Source: Deltaproteobacteria bacterium
GTDB lineage: Bacteria; Myxococcota_C; UBA6777
NCBI GenBank assembly: GCA_006226375.1
Contig: SBHC01000060.1
Location: 42,747 to 106,746, forward strand
Length of the DNA: 64,000 nt
Direction of reading: 5' to 3'
In this document: positions 1 to 8,132 of the stretch, piece after piece
Layout of the letters: each line of letters begins with the position of its first letter
How positions within the stretch are numbered: the stretch's first letter is position 1
Position numbers and translations under genes: made by a program
The notes under the pieces: model-generated
What the model was told of the DNA's origin: nothing
Databases searched by the model: none
Seen by the model: the letters and a program-made list of their open reading frames with translations, nothing else

Positions 1-373
1 CCATGTGTTGGCTCGCAAGCTATGGGAGGAAGGCCACTTTGTCGCGATTGCAACCCACGATGAGGCGCTGATCCGTCGCTGTCACGACCTCGCTCGTGAG
101 ATGAACATCCCGCAAGACCGGTACGAGTTTCAGATGCTTCTGGGCGTTCCGCGTCATGTGATTCAGCAGGAACTTCGGGCGTCAGGCGCACCTGTCCGAT
201 TGTACGTTCCCTACGGAACGACCTGGAATCATGCGTACGCTTACGCTCGACGTCGCCTCGTGGAAAATCCTAACATCGGCTTTTACGTGGCTCGCAATCT
301 CCCTCGCAAGATCTGGAACTGGCTCACAGGGAAATCCCGTCGAGTTCAGGCGCAGCTTCCTCCCAAAGAATGA
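1..373 (+). CDS. Proline dehydrogenase, C-terminal fragment (cut by left edge)
   Basis: This is the last ~123 residues of a proline dehydrogenase, the FAD-dependent beta/alpha-barrel enzyme that oxidises proline to pyrroline-5-carboxylate. The reading frame is open to position 2, so the gene begins before the window; the GTG at 5 is internal. Recognisable barrel elements are VAIATHDE near the start, YEFQMLLGVP in the middle, and VRLYVPYG followed by ARRRLVENPN, which matches the conserved family C-terminus with the substrate-contacting Arg pair. The stop is at 371-373 and a minus-strand lipoprotein gene converges on it 9 bp later. No P5C dehydrogenase domain follows, so this is a stand-alone PRODH rather than a PutA fusion. 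Family call is secure; the missing N-terminus cannot be assessed. Confidence 0.9.
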   Translation, partial: HVLARKLWEEGHFVAIATHDEALIRRCHDLAREMNIPQDRYEFQMLLGVPRHVIQQELRASGAPVRLYVPYGTTWNHAYAYARRRLVENPNIGFYVARNLPRKIWNWLTGKSRRVQAQLPPKE

Positions 374-382
374 GAGCGCACT

Positions 383-1783
383 TTAAGGAATCACGGTGAA
401 GTGCATATAGGGTGTTGCTGAGGCTTGGTTTCTTACATCGAGCAACTCGGCTTGGAGCTTGAAGCGCACATGGTACCGCTGTCCCGGTGTTGCGCCCTGC
501 AGCTGGTAGCGGATCTTTGTCTCAACATAACCCTTCGATTGTGTATGAAACGAGGCGTTCAACAGGTCCTTCATTTGGGTTTTGTATGGGTTGTCTTCGG
601 TCGCTGGGGTTAGCTCAAACAGCCCTCCAAAGTAGAGGCTGGGGCTGGCACCTCCGGCCTGGATCGCTTTGCACAGCTTGTTAAGATGCTGGTTCCATTG
701 TTCGCGAGTGTGTTCCTTAGGTTTGGGATACAACACGACACCAAGAGGTACAAAGTCCGCTGAGGACGTGTCCTCTTGGTCAGACCAACCTGAACCACGT
801 AGCCGTTGCTGGGCTTGTGAGAACGCGTCTGGTTTGGATGGATTTTCGTCCGCTACATCTCGTGACAGCAGAACGGTCGTAAGAATCGGGTTGTACAGCA
901 GCGTTCCACCATCTCGGGCATACGCACGCAGATCCTTGGCGGAGGCAGAGATCCCTGCATAGATAGGCGCAAGTCCTGAAGCCAATGCGTTGCTCAATCC
1001 AAGGATCTTTTCCAACATCATATCTATGTTTTGATGGGTCGGATAAATGAACCCGTTGTATTGGTTTTGTCCTGTGTAGTATTTGTCTTCTTCTTCGTAT
1101 ACTTGATAGAACACGATATCCTTAACCGATAGCTCATCGCTGCGCAGCAATATCATGCTGAAGAGATCGAAGTCTCCCCGGATACTATCCATGTTGAAGG
1201 GGCCTTTGGCCAACCACGCACCTGTGCCCTCAAAGCGCGAACCTTTGGGATCGGTAAGGGCCGACTGCTCACTCAGATCCATCAACAAGGCATGTACGAG
1301 AGGAACACGACGATTGTCGCTTCCCTGACGAAGCGCAAGGTTTCGTGGGTTCGGTTGTATGACAAAGCTACCTTCGTCACGGACAACAGAGAGTGTGGCG
1401 GTTACTTTTGGCAGAAGCTTGCCTGTGTTGGCGTCGCGGACTTCCACCAGAGGCCCAGACTCTCCTTGCATCACCTGAAGGCTCTTGGCTGAAAAGTAAA
1501 ACGGTGATTGCGTCAATCCGTCGAGGTCGATGGCTTCTTTGGAACCTGGATTGTCGTCAACCAGGGCCAACCGAAAGGTGTGCGTGCCGCTAGTTCCCCG
1601 TGATGTTCGCAGCTCCGGTTCACAGCGCGACGTTCCATAGACTGTTCCAAGTCCGCGCTTCTCGTCGGTGACCTCGACCGAATAGCTACATTGGCGCCAA
1701 TCTCCATTGCAAAAATCGGTGCACCCCCACCCGAGTGCACAAAGCAACAATAGGACGACTCCTGACGTCAGCGAAATTCTCAT
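383..1783 (-). CDS. Hypothetical secreted lipoprotein
   Basis: No family is recognised. The protein (466 aa) begins with a hydrophobic signal sequence (MRISLTSGVVLLLLCALGWG) followed immediately by Cys, so it is probably a lipoprotein although the lipobox (GWGC) is atypical. The start at 1783 is preferred because GGAGG lies 7-8 bp upstream on the minus strand; upstream in-frame starts at 1798 and 1825 lie on or before that site. Early Cys residues suggest an oxidising location. The rest looks like a mixed alpha/beta soluble protein with no repeats that I can see. It converges on the proline dehydrogenase and lies downstream of the M14 carboxypeptidase on the same strand (118 bp gap). Confidence 0.75.
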   Translation of the reverse strand: MRISLTSGVVLLLLCALGWGCTDFCNGDWRQCSYSVEVTDEKRGLGTVYGTSRCEPELRTSRGTSGTHTFRLALVDDNPGSKEAIDLDGLTQSPFYFSAKSLQVMQGESGPLVEVRDANTGKLLPKVTATLSVVRDEGSFVIQPNPRNLALRQGSDNRRVPLVHALLMDLSEQSALTDPKGSRFEGTGAWLAKGPFNMDSIRGDFDLFSMILLRSDELSVKDIVFYQVYEEEDKYYTGQNQYNGFIYPTHQNIDMMLEKILGLSNALASGLAPIYAGISASAKDLRAYARDGGTLLYNPILTTVLLSRDVADENPSKPDAFSQAQQRLRGSGWSDQEDTSSADFVPLGVVLYPKPKEHTREQWNQHLNKLCKAIQAGGASPSLYFGGLFELTPATEDNPYKTQMKDLLNASFHTQSKGYVETKIRYQLQGATPGQRYHVRFKLQAELLDVRNQASATPYMHFTVIP

Positions 1784-1901
1784 GACGTGCTCCTCCATTC
1801 TCTGGTACGCAACCTTGTCGCGCACATTTGTTGATAACTTCCAGAGTTAGGATAGCGTGCTGAGTCTTGATTTCGCAAGGCTTTTTTGCGGTGGGGAGAT
1901 T

Positions 1902-3779
1902 TTAGTTTCCGGCGGTGTTGCGTTGTTGACGTCGGGACGCCTGGTATTTGGGCCAGATCTTATCGATGTTTTGGAAGGGGCTGTCTGCCAGCTCGGAGAA
2001 GCGTTCGAGGAGCTCTTGGTTGTCTTCGATGACTTGTTGTTTGTCTTTGCGGTTGAGGTATTTGGAGCGACCCAACTCCAACACGTACGAGAGGGCCTTG
2101 TGACGAGCAAACGCCCAATCGCCAAGCGTTCCTGCGTGAGAGTAGAGGCGTCGGGCTCGCCACACTTTGTAGCGATTGTGCTCTGTGAAATATGTACCAA
2201 TACGTCGGAACCATTGGTAGTAAGGGCCGCCCATCTTTTGCCAGGTGTGGGCGTAAGGCAACAGCAACATGGAGCCCGCTTGATGGATGTCGAGGAGAGC
2301 CGTTAGGTTCCGGATGTTCCACACAAAGCGACGGAGCGCGGCGGTTTCTGGCTCCGCGAAAGGGTGGGTGCCAGGCAGGTTAAAAGGTTTGTAACGGGAG
2401 TAGGTGAAGCGTCGCCACTTAAACGAAAAGTTGCGATTGAGATCCACGCCGATCTGCCCGTCGTGCTGGACGCCTCGGTTAAAGCGCCACCACTTGAAGA
2501 CACCACCCAGCATGTCAAACGCTTTGCCATCCGGGTTAAGCACTGGGATGAACCAAAAGTGCCGGGTACGAAGCCACTTCATGACCACAGGGTCGCGGCG
2601 TTGGTAACGCTTCAGCAGGTTCTGAGTCCAGTGGAGAAGCAGGTCTGTTCCGAGGTGTTCGTCGCCGTGTTGGCTTCCCACAAAGACTGCGGTGGGCAGA
2701 TGCTTGTTCCGCGTGGGGTAGCCGATGCGGTAGGCCCAAATCGGGCGACCTTCTGCCGAGCAACCTATGCGCTTGAGCCGAAAAATACGACGGAACCGTC
2801 GGTCTCGGGCCCACTTCTTGATGGTCGTATTGGTCTGGGCCACGGTGACAAAGTTGGTCTGGTCGAAGTCGTTCTTTAACTCACACCACTCGGTGGACAG
2901 CTTGGGAGAGAGCTTTTTGAGTTCGTCAGGAGCGTACGTTCCCATGAAAACGATGTACCACCAGGGGCACTTCTGTTTTCGGAGCATCAACTTGGCGAGG
3001 CGTCGGGATAGCTTGCGGGCAAACACTGGCGCCGGTCGTAACTTAAGCCATCGCGAAACCCTCGAAACCATCGCAACTTCAGTGCCCATCGGTAACGCTT
3101 TGTTGTAGAGATAGGCCGTCCATTTGCGGAGTAAGGTTTCGTACTCTCGTTGGGTGAACTTCTTGATGTTCCTTTGTATCAGGCGGGTGGCGGCGTCGAC
3201 CATCATGTATTGCTTGTGCTTGTGGCCTTTGTATCGATCCCACCACCAGGGACGAGAGCTAAATCGGTAGCGGCGTGGAACACGTCGAGGCTTCTTCACC
3301 ATGAAGTAGTACTGACGGCGCTTTGCGATCACTCGACAGGTCCGGGAGTTGGCTCGCTGTAGCTCATCTTGTAGCCAGGACAGCATACGCTTCACCAGGC
3401 GCTTGGTCTTGTGTACAGAAGGACGTCGCCACGCTTTGTAGCAGGTCCGATTGCGAATGCCGAACCACTTGCAATACCTCCACCAGCGGCGAGGATACGG
3501 TCGAACCACGCGAAAACGTCCAGGTAACTTGGTCGAGCGTGGCTTTGTCTGAGGGCGGCAGGCTCCTCCCCGTTTCCAACCGTCCCAGGGAATGTTGTGA
3601 AGCGTCAGGGTTCTGCGTTGGACTTCTTCTGAACGATGCGACAAGGTTGAAGGTTGGGATGATGGTTGCTGAGAACAAAAAGGCCGCGATGATGTTTGTG
3701 TGGATGCTTGTGCTGGATGACTGACAAAACAAAGCAGAGCACCGCCTACCAGTGCTCCTATCGCTGCTCTGAATAACAT
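1902..3779 (-). CDS. Secreted zinc carboxypeptidase, peptidase family M14
   Basis: The protein is a 625-residue exported metallocarboxypeptidase that removes C-terminal residues from peptides. Zinc ligands are visible: HGDE (H371, E374), a later His in LLDIHQAG, and the catalytic Glu in YVLELG (about E568). The family signature DLNRNFSFKW and the segment FAEPETAAL, both typical of M14, lie between them. A signal peptide (MLFRAAIGALVGGALLCFV, then AQA) starts at 3779, with GGGAGG six bases upstream. Longer in-frame starts would bury this signal, so they are rejected. Residues ~30-300 form an Arg/Trp/Lys-rich N-terminal region of unknown role, unusually basic for an exported protein. It is divergent from the Kelch lipoprotein gene. 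Confidence 0.9.
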   Translation of the reverse strand: MLFRAAIGALVGGALLCFVSHPAQASTQTSSRPFCSQQPSSQPSTLSHRSEEVQRRTLTLHNIPWDGWKRGGACRPQTKPRSTKLPGRFRVVRPYPRRWWRYCKWFGIRNRTCYKAWRRPSVHKTKRLVKRMLSWLQDELQRANSRTCRVIAKRRQYYFMVKKPRRVPRRYRFSSRPWWWDRYKGHKHKQYMMVDAATRLIQRNIKKFTQREYETLLRKWTAYLYNKALPMGTEVAMVSRVSRWLKLRPAPVFARKLSRRLAKLMLRKQKCPWWYIVFMGTYAPDELKKLSPKLSTEWCELKNDFDQTNFVTVAQTNTTIKKWARDRRFRRIFRLKRIGCSAEGRPIWAYRIGYPTRNKHLPTAVFVGSQHGDEHLGTDLLLHWTQNLLKRYQRRDPVVMKWLRTRHFWFIPVLNPDGKAFDMLGGVFKWWRFNRGVQHDGQIGVDLNRNFSFKWRRFTYSRYKPFNLPGTHPFAEPETAALRRFVWNIRNLTALLDIHQAGSMLLLPYAHTWQKMGGPYYQWFRRIGTYFTEHNRYKVWRARRLYSHAGTLGDWAFARHKALSYVLELGRSKYLNRKDKQQVIEDNQELLERFSELADSPFQNIDKIWPKYQASRRQQRNTAGN

Positions 3780-4119
3780 AGAGAACCTCCCACATGCCTG
3801 AGATGATGGACCGGCTTGCTGCGACCGGCCTGCAATATTTGTCTGGGGAATTGTTGGTCCTCCTTGCCCATCCCCTTGTTTCTTTAGAAATCTGGGGGGC
3901 GGAGGTCGCTGGGTCAAGGTATATCTTAACCAGGAAAGTCGGGTACAATTTCCAACATCCACACCCTGGGGCTTTCTGCTCCAATGTCGTCTTTGGTGAA
4001 CCGGCTTTGTTGAAGGCAAACCCTCTTGTTGAAGTCATGCCATCTTCCTGAAAACCGTTATCGCTGCTATCGTTAACTCTGGAACCTGATGAAACTTCGG
4101 GCTGGAGGTAGGAAGCAGT
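3780..4119. promoter_or_regulatory. Divergent intergenic region
   Basis: This 340 bp gap separates the M14 carboxypeptidase (minus) from the Kelch lipoprotein (plus) and must hold both promoters. I see the two ribosome-binding sites at its ends (GGGAGG beside 3780; GGAGGTAGGA before 4120). A GACCGGC direct repeat occurs around 3809 and 3825. No gene or strong hairpin was recognised. Confidence 0.4.
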
Positions 4120-5238
4120 ATGAGACTTTGGTTTGTAGCGAGTATGGTTGGTTTGTGGTTTCTCGCCTTGGGATGCAGCGGTGGAACACCTGGTACAGAA
4201 GCAACGACGGAGCCCAACGGCAGCGTCGAAACCGGCGGTTCGTCCGATGCTGGTGCTGGAACAGATGCAAGCGCTGGAGAAAGTGTGCCTGAGCAGTCGG
4301 TGGTGTCCGACACGACGGGTGGGAACGAAAAGTCACCGATCAATCCGAAAGGGGAGTGGAAGAAAGCAGAGGTCTTGCCGGATGCACAACAAGAGACAGC
4401 GGTGTTGGCCTTTCGCGGAGAAATTTATGTGATCGGCGGTATCACTGGAGCCATTGCTACCGTAAAAACGGTGCTGGCGTACAGTCCAGAAACGCAGAAG
4501 TGGCGAAAGGTCGCGGACCTACCGATTGTCATGCATCATGCCAATGCCGTCGTTCTTAATGACCGGATCTATGTGGTGGGTTCGCTGTCACCGAACTTTC
4601 GAGAGCAAGGCAATGTGTACGAATACAACCCAGACTCCAACACCTGGACGGAGAAAAAGCCTATGCCTCAGGCCCGGATACGTGGTGCCTCTGCGCTTGG
4701 TGTGATTGGCAAAAAAATCTATGTAGCCGGAGGGTTGCGACGAGGAGCGGTTGTCGACTTTGATGCTTACGACCCCAAAACCGAGACCTGGGAGACCAAG
4801 GCCAATCTGCCCACATCCTTGGATCATTTGGCCGGTGGGGTGATTGACGGAAAGTTCTATGTGGCTGGTGGTCGCAACGGTACGATTGAGTCGATTCATC
4901 CGCTCTCGTATGTGTACGATCCTGCAACAGACAAGTGGAGCGAGATTGCCAAAATGCCTACTCCACGGGGTGGTGTCGCTTACACAGTACACAAGGGGAA
5001 GCTGTATGTGTTTGGTGGTGAGGGGAATCCAGCGCAAGGCTCTAGCGGCGTGTTCCACCAGGCCGAAGTGTACGACCCAGCAAAGAACGAGTGGACTTCC
5101 TTAGAGCCAATGGCTGTTCCAGTTCATGGTACAGGTGCTGCCAGCTTGGGTGATGTGATTTACATTCCAGGTGGGGCTACCAAGCAAGCGTTTGGTGCAG
5201 TGAACGCCCACGCGATCTTCCTTCCTCCCACTCCCTAA
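4120..5238 (+). CDS. Kelch-repeat lipoprotein
   Basis: The 372-residue protein is a predicted surface lipoprotein with a Kelch beta-propeller. The signal peptide MRLWFVASMVGLWFLALG is followed by Cys. Residues ~22-70 are a Gly/Ser/Thr/Ala-rich linker, and the remainder holds about six Kelch blades, each with the pattern (I/V)Y(V/I)xGG, then a Tyr/Asp turn and a W five to seven residues later (for example IYVIGGITG, KIYVAGGLRR, KFYVAGGRNG, KLYVFGGEGN, VIYIPGGAT). Kelch propellers bind proteins or sugars or act as sialidase-like folds; no catalytic residues are evident, so a binding role is inferred. GGAGG 11 bp upstream supports the start. Confidence 0.85.
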   Translation: MRLWFVASMVGLWFLALGCSGGTPGTEATTEPNGSVETGGSSDAGAGTDASAGESVPEQSVVSDTTGGNEKSPINPKGEWKKAEVLPDAQQETAVLAFRGEIYVIGGITGAIATVKTVLAYSPETQKWRKVADLPIVMHHANAVVLNDRIYVVGSLSPNFREQGNVYEYNPDSNTWTEKKPMPQARIRGASALGVIGKKIYVAGGLRRGAVVDFDAYDPKTETWETKANLPTSLDHLAGGVIDGKFYVAGGRNGTIESIHPLSYVYDPATDKWSEIAKMPTPRGGVAYTVHKGKLYVFGGEGNPAQGSSGVFHQAEVYDPAKNEWTSLEPMAVPVHGTGAASLGDVIYIPGGATKQAFGAVNAHAIFLPPTP

Positions 5239-5450
5239 TCGCTTTCTTTCCTTGTTTTTTTCGTAACATCAGCCCTGTAGACGGGGGCGTTTGCCAAGTC
5301 GGTGAGAATCGAGTAGACTCGCGACCAAACCAACTGAAACAATGAGGGGATGTCATTCATTCCAGTTTGCGAAAGTGGTATTCGTTTTTCTCTGCTATGG
5401 TTCAAAGCGGTGTGTAACCTTTGTTAACCCTGGTCTTGTGGGAGTGACCG

Positions 5451-6554
5451 ATGAGTTCGTTCTCAACGCGTGTTGTGAAGTTCTGGTGGATGTTGTGTTT
5501 GTTGTTGGTGGCAAGCCCTGCCTGGGGTGAGATCAAAGTCGCAGACAGTGGCAAGACAGAAAAAGAGGGGAAAACAGAGGAAGTTAAGGTTCCTGCCCCA
5601 AAAAAACCGGGGCGTATCCGGTACCAATCGATGTCGGCCTCAGGTCGTCGCCAGACTGTGATCACCGCAAGTGAACTGTTGGCATTTCGTTGGAACTACT
5701 TTGGTCTGTCACACACGTTTACGCTGGATGCGCAGATCAACAACCTGTGGGGCACCGATCACTTTTTGCTTAACTCGTACCTATCGATCGGCGTACAGCA
5801 CTTCTTCTCTTCGCAGAATACATTCCGGTTTTATGTAGGATTCCAGCCTCTGTCGATCCTCGACTTTCAGTTTCGGGCCGGGATCTTCCATACCTACGGA
5901 CAATTTAACTCTGTCCTCCGCAGTGAACAGTACTCCGAATACTACATCGACAACCTTAACCAACAAAAAGAGAACGGTGATGTGGTAGAGACCAAGCTGG
6001 GTTTGTCCATGCGACTGCGTGCCCGGCTCAAGCTCAAGTTTTGGCGGATCATCTTGTTGAACGCTGTGTCCTTGCAGTTCTTTGCGATGTTTGGTTTCAA
6101 TGACAACACGTACCCAACGCCTCGCCAGTATTATGCCGAGCCCATCTCGACCAAGCATCTCCACGCCAACGACGTTGTTTTGATGAACGATACGTTTCTG
6201 TTTTTTGAGGTGTTGCGATACGGGAAGGGGGATCGTCGGAAGCTGTGGCTCGGTTTCTACAACGAGTATGTGAACGCGGTGAATTACCAGCGTAACGGTC
6301 AAACGGGCGACCCCACCAACAAGCTGGGCTTGATTGGGATCTGGACCCCGCTCAAGCATGTTGGGATGCCAACCATTGTTGTCCAATTTAAGCTTTGGGT
6401 ACTAGACCGGTACCTTGGGTTGATCCGGACGGATCCTGCTGCACCCGGTCCAGCCATGGCACCCAACTTTGAATTTGTGGCTGCGATCAACTGGGACTTC
6501 TCTCTGTTCCAAAGCGAACAGGTGAAGATCTCTCCCGGCTTGCGTGAGCGGTAG
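5451..6554 (+). CDS. Hypothetical exported protein, probable outer-membrane beta-barrel
   Basis: No named family is recognised. The 367-residue protein has a cleavable signal peptide (through SPAWG, residue ~25), a charged Lys/Glu-rich linker (residues ~26-55), then a long segment of alternating aromatic/hydrophobic and polar residues, for example FRFYVGFQPLSILDFQFRAG and LKFWRIILLNAVSLQFFAMF. Such amphipathic strands with many Phe/Tyr/Asn are typical of outer-membrane beta-barrels, which is an inference. GGGAG sits 6 bp before the ATG. It stands alone between the Kelch gene and a convergent small membrane protein; the gap to the latter's stop is only 21 bp. Confidence 0.7.
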   Translation: MSSFSTRVVKFWWMLCLLLVASPAWGEIKVADSGKTEKEGKTEEVKVPAPKKPGRIRYQSMSASGRRQTVITASELLAFRWNYFGLSHTFTLDAQINNLWGTDHFLLNSYLSIGVQHFFSSQNTFRFYVGFQPLSILDFQFRAGIFHTYGQFNSVLRSEQYSEYYIDNLNQQKENGDVVETKLGLSMRLRARLKLKFWRIILLNAVSLQFFAMFGFNDNTYPTPRQYYAEPISTKHLHANDVVLMNDTFLFFEVLRYGKGDRRKLWLGFYNEYVNAVNYQRNGQTGDPTNKLGLIGIWTPLKHVGMPTIVVQFKLWVLDRYLGLIRTDPAAPGPAMAPNFEFVAAINWDFSLFQSEQVKISPGLRER

Positions 6555-6575
6555 TCTTCCTGTCTGTCTCCTTCC

Positions 6576-6833
6576 TCAGGAGACATAAGCTCCTTCTGTG
6601 ACTTCCTTCACCTCTCTGTAACTATCAATCGCAAACATGGTGTTGATCAGGAACACGCATCCAAACATGATCCAGTACACCTGGGGGAGTGGCTTTTGGA
6701 TGGAGAATTCCACATAGGTCAGTCCAACAAAGCCGAGCAACCAGCCCAGGCCAACCATGCGTTTGACGCCTACCAGCAAGTAACCCAAACCTGGAAAAAA
6801 GAAGTTGGTGAGCGCTGCAATCCACTTTTTCAT
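6576..6833 (-). CDS. Small membrane protein
   Basis: An 85-residue protein with two or three hydrophobic segments (around residues 5-25, 27-42 and 52-68) and short charged ends. The N-terminus (MKKWIAALTNFFFPGLGYLL) resembles small TM2-like proteins, in which FxPGxG(Y/W) motifs precede the first helix; that similarity is suggestive only. AGGAG is 7 bp upstream of the ATG. Function unknown. It lies downstream of the ubiquitin-like cassette on the same strand but is separated from it by 331 bp with terminator-like hairpins, so it is probably transcribed independently. Confidence 0.7.
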   Translation of the reverse strand: MKKWIAALTNFFFPGLGYLLVGVKRMVGLGWLLGFVGLTYVEFSIQKPLPQVYWIMFGCVFLINTMFAIDSYREVKEVTEGAYVS

Positions 6834-6960
6834 GACGTTCTCCTTTGTCGTGTTGTCCTGAGTGTTTTGTTGTGAACTCAGGGAAGGGAAAGTCCTCTGG
6901 GTTCGGGAAGGACTTTGTTGTGTTCGTCTTCGTTACACCAAGGAGAATACGTATCCGAAT

Positions 6961-7005
6961 GGACGATTGCATTTCTGAATGTCCACTTGTCTTGTCCAAT
7001 CGTCC
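6961..7005. repeat. 9-bp inverted repeat
   Basis: GGACGATTG at 6961-6969 is repeated in inverted form as CAATCGTCC at 6997-7005, separated by 27 bases. It lies between the small membrane protein gene and the E1-like gene, upstream of the former. It could be an operator or an RNA hairpin; no further evidence. Confidence 0.4.
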
Positions 7006-7015
7006 AAAGTTAAAG

Positions 7016-7042
7016 GTGGGCTCTTTAACGCGAAGAGCCCAC
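7016..7042 (-). terminator. Terminator-like hairpin after the E1-like gene
   Basis: GTGGGCTCTT (7016-7025) pairs perfectly with AAGAGCCCAC (7033-7042) around a 7-base loop. Read on the minus strand it is followed by a T-rich stretch (CTTTAACTTT), so it can serve as a Rho-independent terminator about 125 bp downstream of the cassette's last gene. Confidence 0.6.
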
Positions 7043-7084
7043 ACCCGCTCGAATGAAAATCGAACTTGTGTGGGCCCCGCGCCA

Positions 7085-7138
7085 GAAGCCTGACGAGGCT
7101 TCATTGGAACGATCGCTCCCTAGAGCGCAGAGCGATCG
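7085..7138. repeat. Two adjacent perfect hairpins
   Basis: GAAGCCT/AGGCTTC (7085-7091 with 7096-7102, 4-base loop) and CGATCGCTC/GAGCGATCG (7110-7118 with 7130-7138, 11-base loop) lie just beyond the stop of the E1-like gene (7165). With the hairpin at 7016-7042 they make three consecutive stem-loops in the 3' region of the cassette, consistent with a strong transcript end or 3' stabiliser. Confidence 0.55.
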
Positions 7139-7164
7139 GTAAGAGGGAAAGGGTTCCGGCTCCC

Positions 7165-8010
7165 TTAAGCCGCGCGACGGTTGCGCTTCTTGGGTCGCTT
7201 GTAACCGGGCCATTGATCGGCATCCAGTCGGGTGGACAGGTTCAGCATGCTGTCCGTGGAGGAGCGGTCCGTCGAGAAGAACACGCCGTGGGTGTAGAGA
7301 GGCTCACCCATCAACACTTGCTGGGTAAAGTTGAGCAAGTAGTTGGCCGCCATGATGTTGGTGGCGATGTTTTGGGGAGCCGACTCGGCGCGCTCTGCAC
7401 AGGACAACTCATCGTTGAAGACAGCCTTGCGGTCGCGGTCTACTTCAGGGAACAAGTCGGCTACGCTGGGGAGACCGAAGGGTTGGTCAGCCTCCGTGTT
7501 GTTGGGATCGTAGGCGTCGAAGTTGATGCCGCAGATGACCTGTCCATGCATCTCTTCGTTACCTGCATCGATCCAAACGCGCCCCTGACGACGACGGAAC
7601 CACTTTCCGATCTCACGACGGGTGCGGTGGTTGTCGACACAGCCAATCACAATCGTGGAGCCGTTGCCATCAAGAGTCATCCGGGTCAGCACCTTGGTGC
7701 TTTTCAGGTACTCAGGGATGTACTGGATCTGGATACCGAACGCTGCGCTGTATCGTTCGGCCAGCACTTCCGCTTTGTATCTACCAAGGTCGGGCGTGAT
7801 GAAGTTTTGACGGGTCAGGTTCTTGGCTTCGACGCGGTCACCGTCCAACAAGATCAACTCAATGTTGTCGTTGTTCCAGCTTGCTACCAAGCGAGCGAGG
7901 TTGGGGACCAAGTAACCACCTGTTCCTCCGCAACCCACCACGATGATGCGTTTGCGGTAAGAGGATTGGTAGTTTTTCATTGCGATGGGCATTTCAAATA
8001 GCGTCGTCAT
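7165..8010 (-). CDS. ThiF/E1-like ubiquitin-activating enzyme (PRTRC-type)
   Basis: A 281-residue E1-like adenylyltransferase, expected to activate the C-terminus of a ubiquitin-like protein with ATP. Visible features are the nucleotide-binding loop VVGCGGTGG (residues ~24-32), the Asp and Arg/Asn motif DGDRVEAKNLTRQNF (56-70), a conserved Lys (K79), the VDN motif after a hydrophobic strand (GCVDN, ~123-127), and a candidate catalytic Cys, C204, in ELSCAERAES ahead of APQNIATN, as in ThiF proteins of PRTRC cassettes. No rhodanese or second domain is present; the C-terminus is Lys/Arg-rich. The ATG at 8010 has GAGGAGA upstream. It is the last gene of the cassette, separated from the JAMM gene by 122 bp that hold a 14-bp hairpin. 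Confidence 0.9.
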   Translation of the reverse strand: MTTLFEMPIAMKNYQSSYRKRIIVVGCGGTGGYLVPNLARLVASWNNDNIELILLDGDRVEAKNLTRQNFITPDLGRYKAEVLAERYSAAFGIQIQYIPEYLKSTKVLTRMTLDGNGSTIVIGCVDNHRTRREIGKWFRRRQGRVWIDAGNEEMHGQVICGINFDAYDPNNTEADQPFGLPSVADLFPEVDRDRKAVFNDELSCAERAESAPQNIATNIMAANYLLNFTQQVLMGEPLYTHGVFFSTDRSSTDSMLNLSTRLDADQWPGYKRPKKRNRRAA

Positions 8011-8089
8011 GGTTTTGTCTCCTCAGGTCTGGCGCGACCACAGGCTCCGGTGTTCCGAAGCTTGGTGTGTTGGGTGTAAGGATGCAATG

Positions 8090-8125
8090 GCCCAGACAAG
8101 TCAGAGTCTTGTGACTTGTCTGGGC
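8090..8125 (-). terminator. 14-bp perfect hairpin between JAMM and E1-like genes
   Basis: The arm at 8090-8103 is exactly complementary to 8112-8125, with an 8-base loop. It sits 8 bp past the JAMM gene stop and 80 bp before the E1-like start. There is no T-run on the minus strand, so it is more likely an attenuator or mRNA-processing/stabilising element than a complete terminator. Confidence 0.65.
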
Positions 8126-8132
8126 GTTGGTT

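Noticed and set aside
7066..8001. Long plus-strand frame opposite the E1-like gene
   Set aside because: It is the antisense shadow of a gene whose E1 motifs are clear; it has no ribosome-binding site or recognisable motif.
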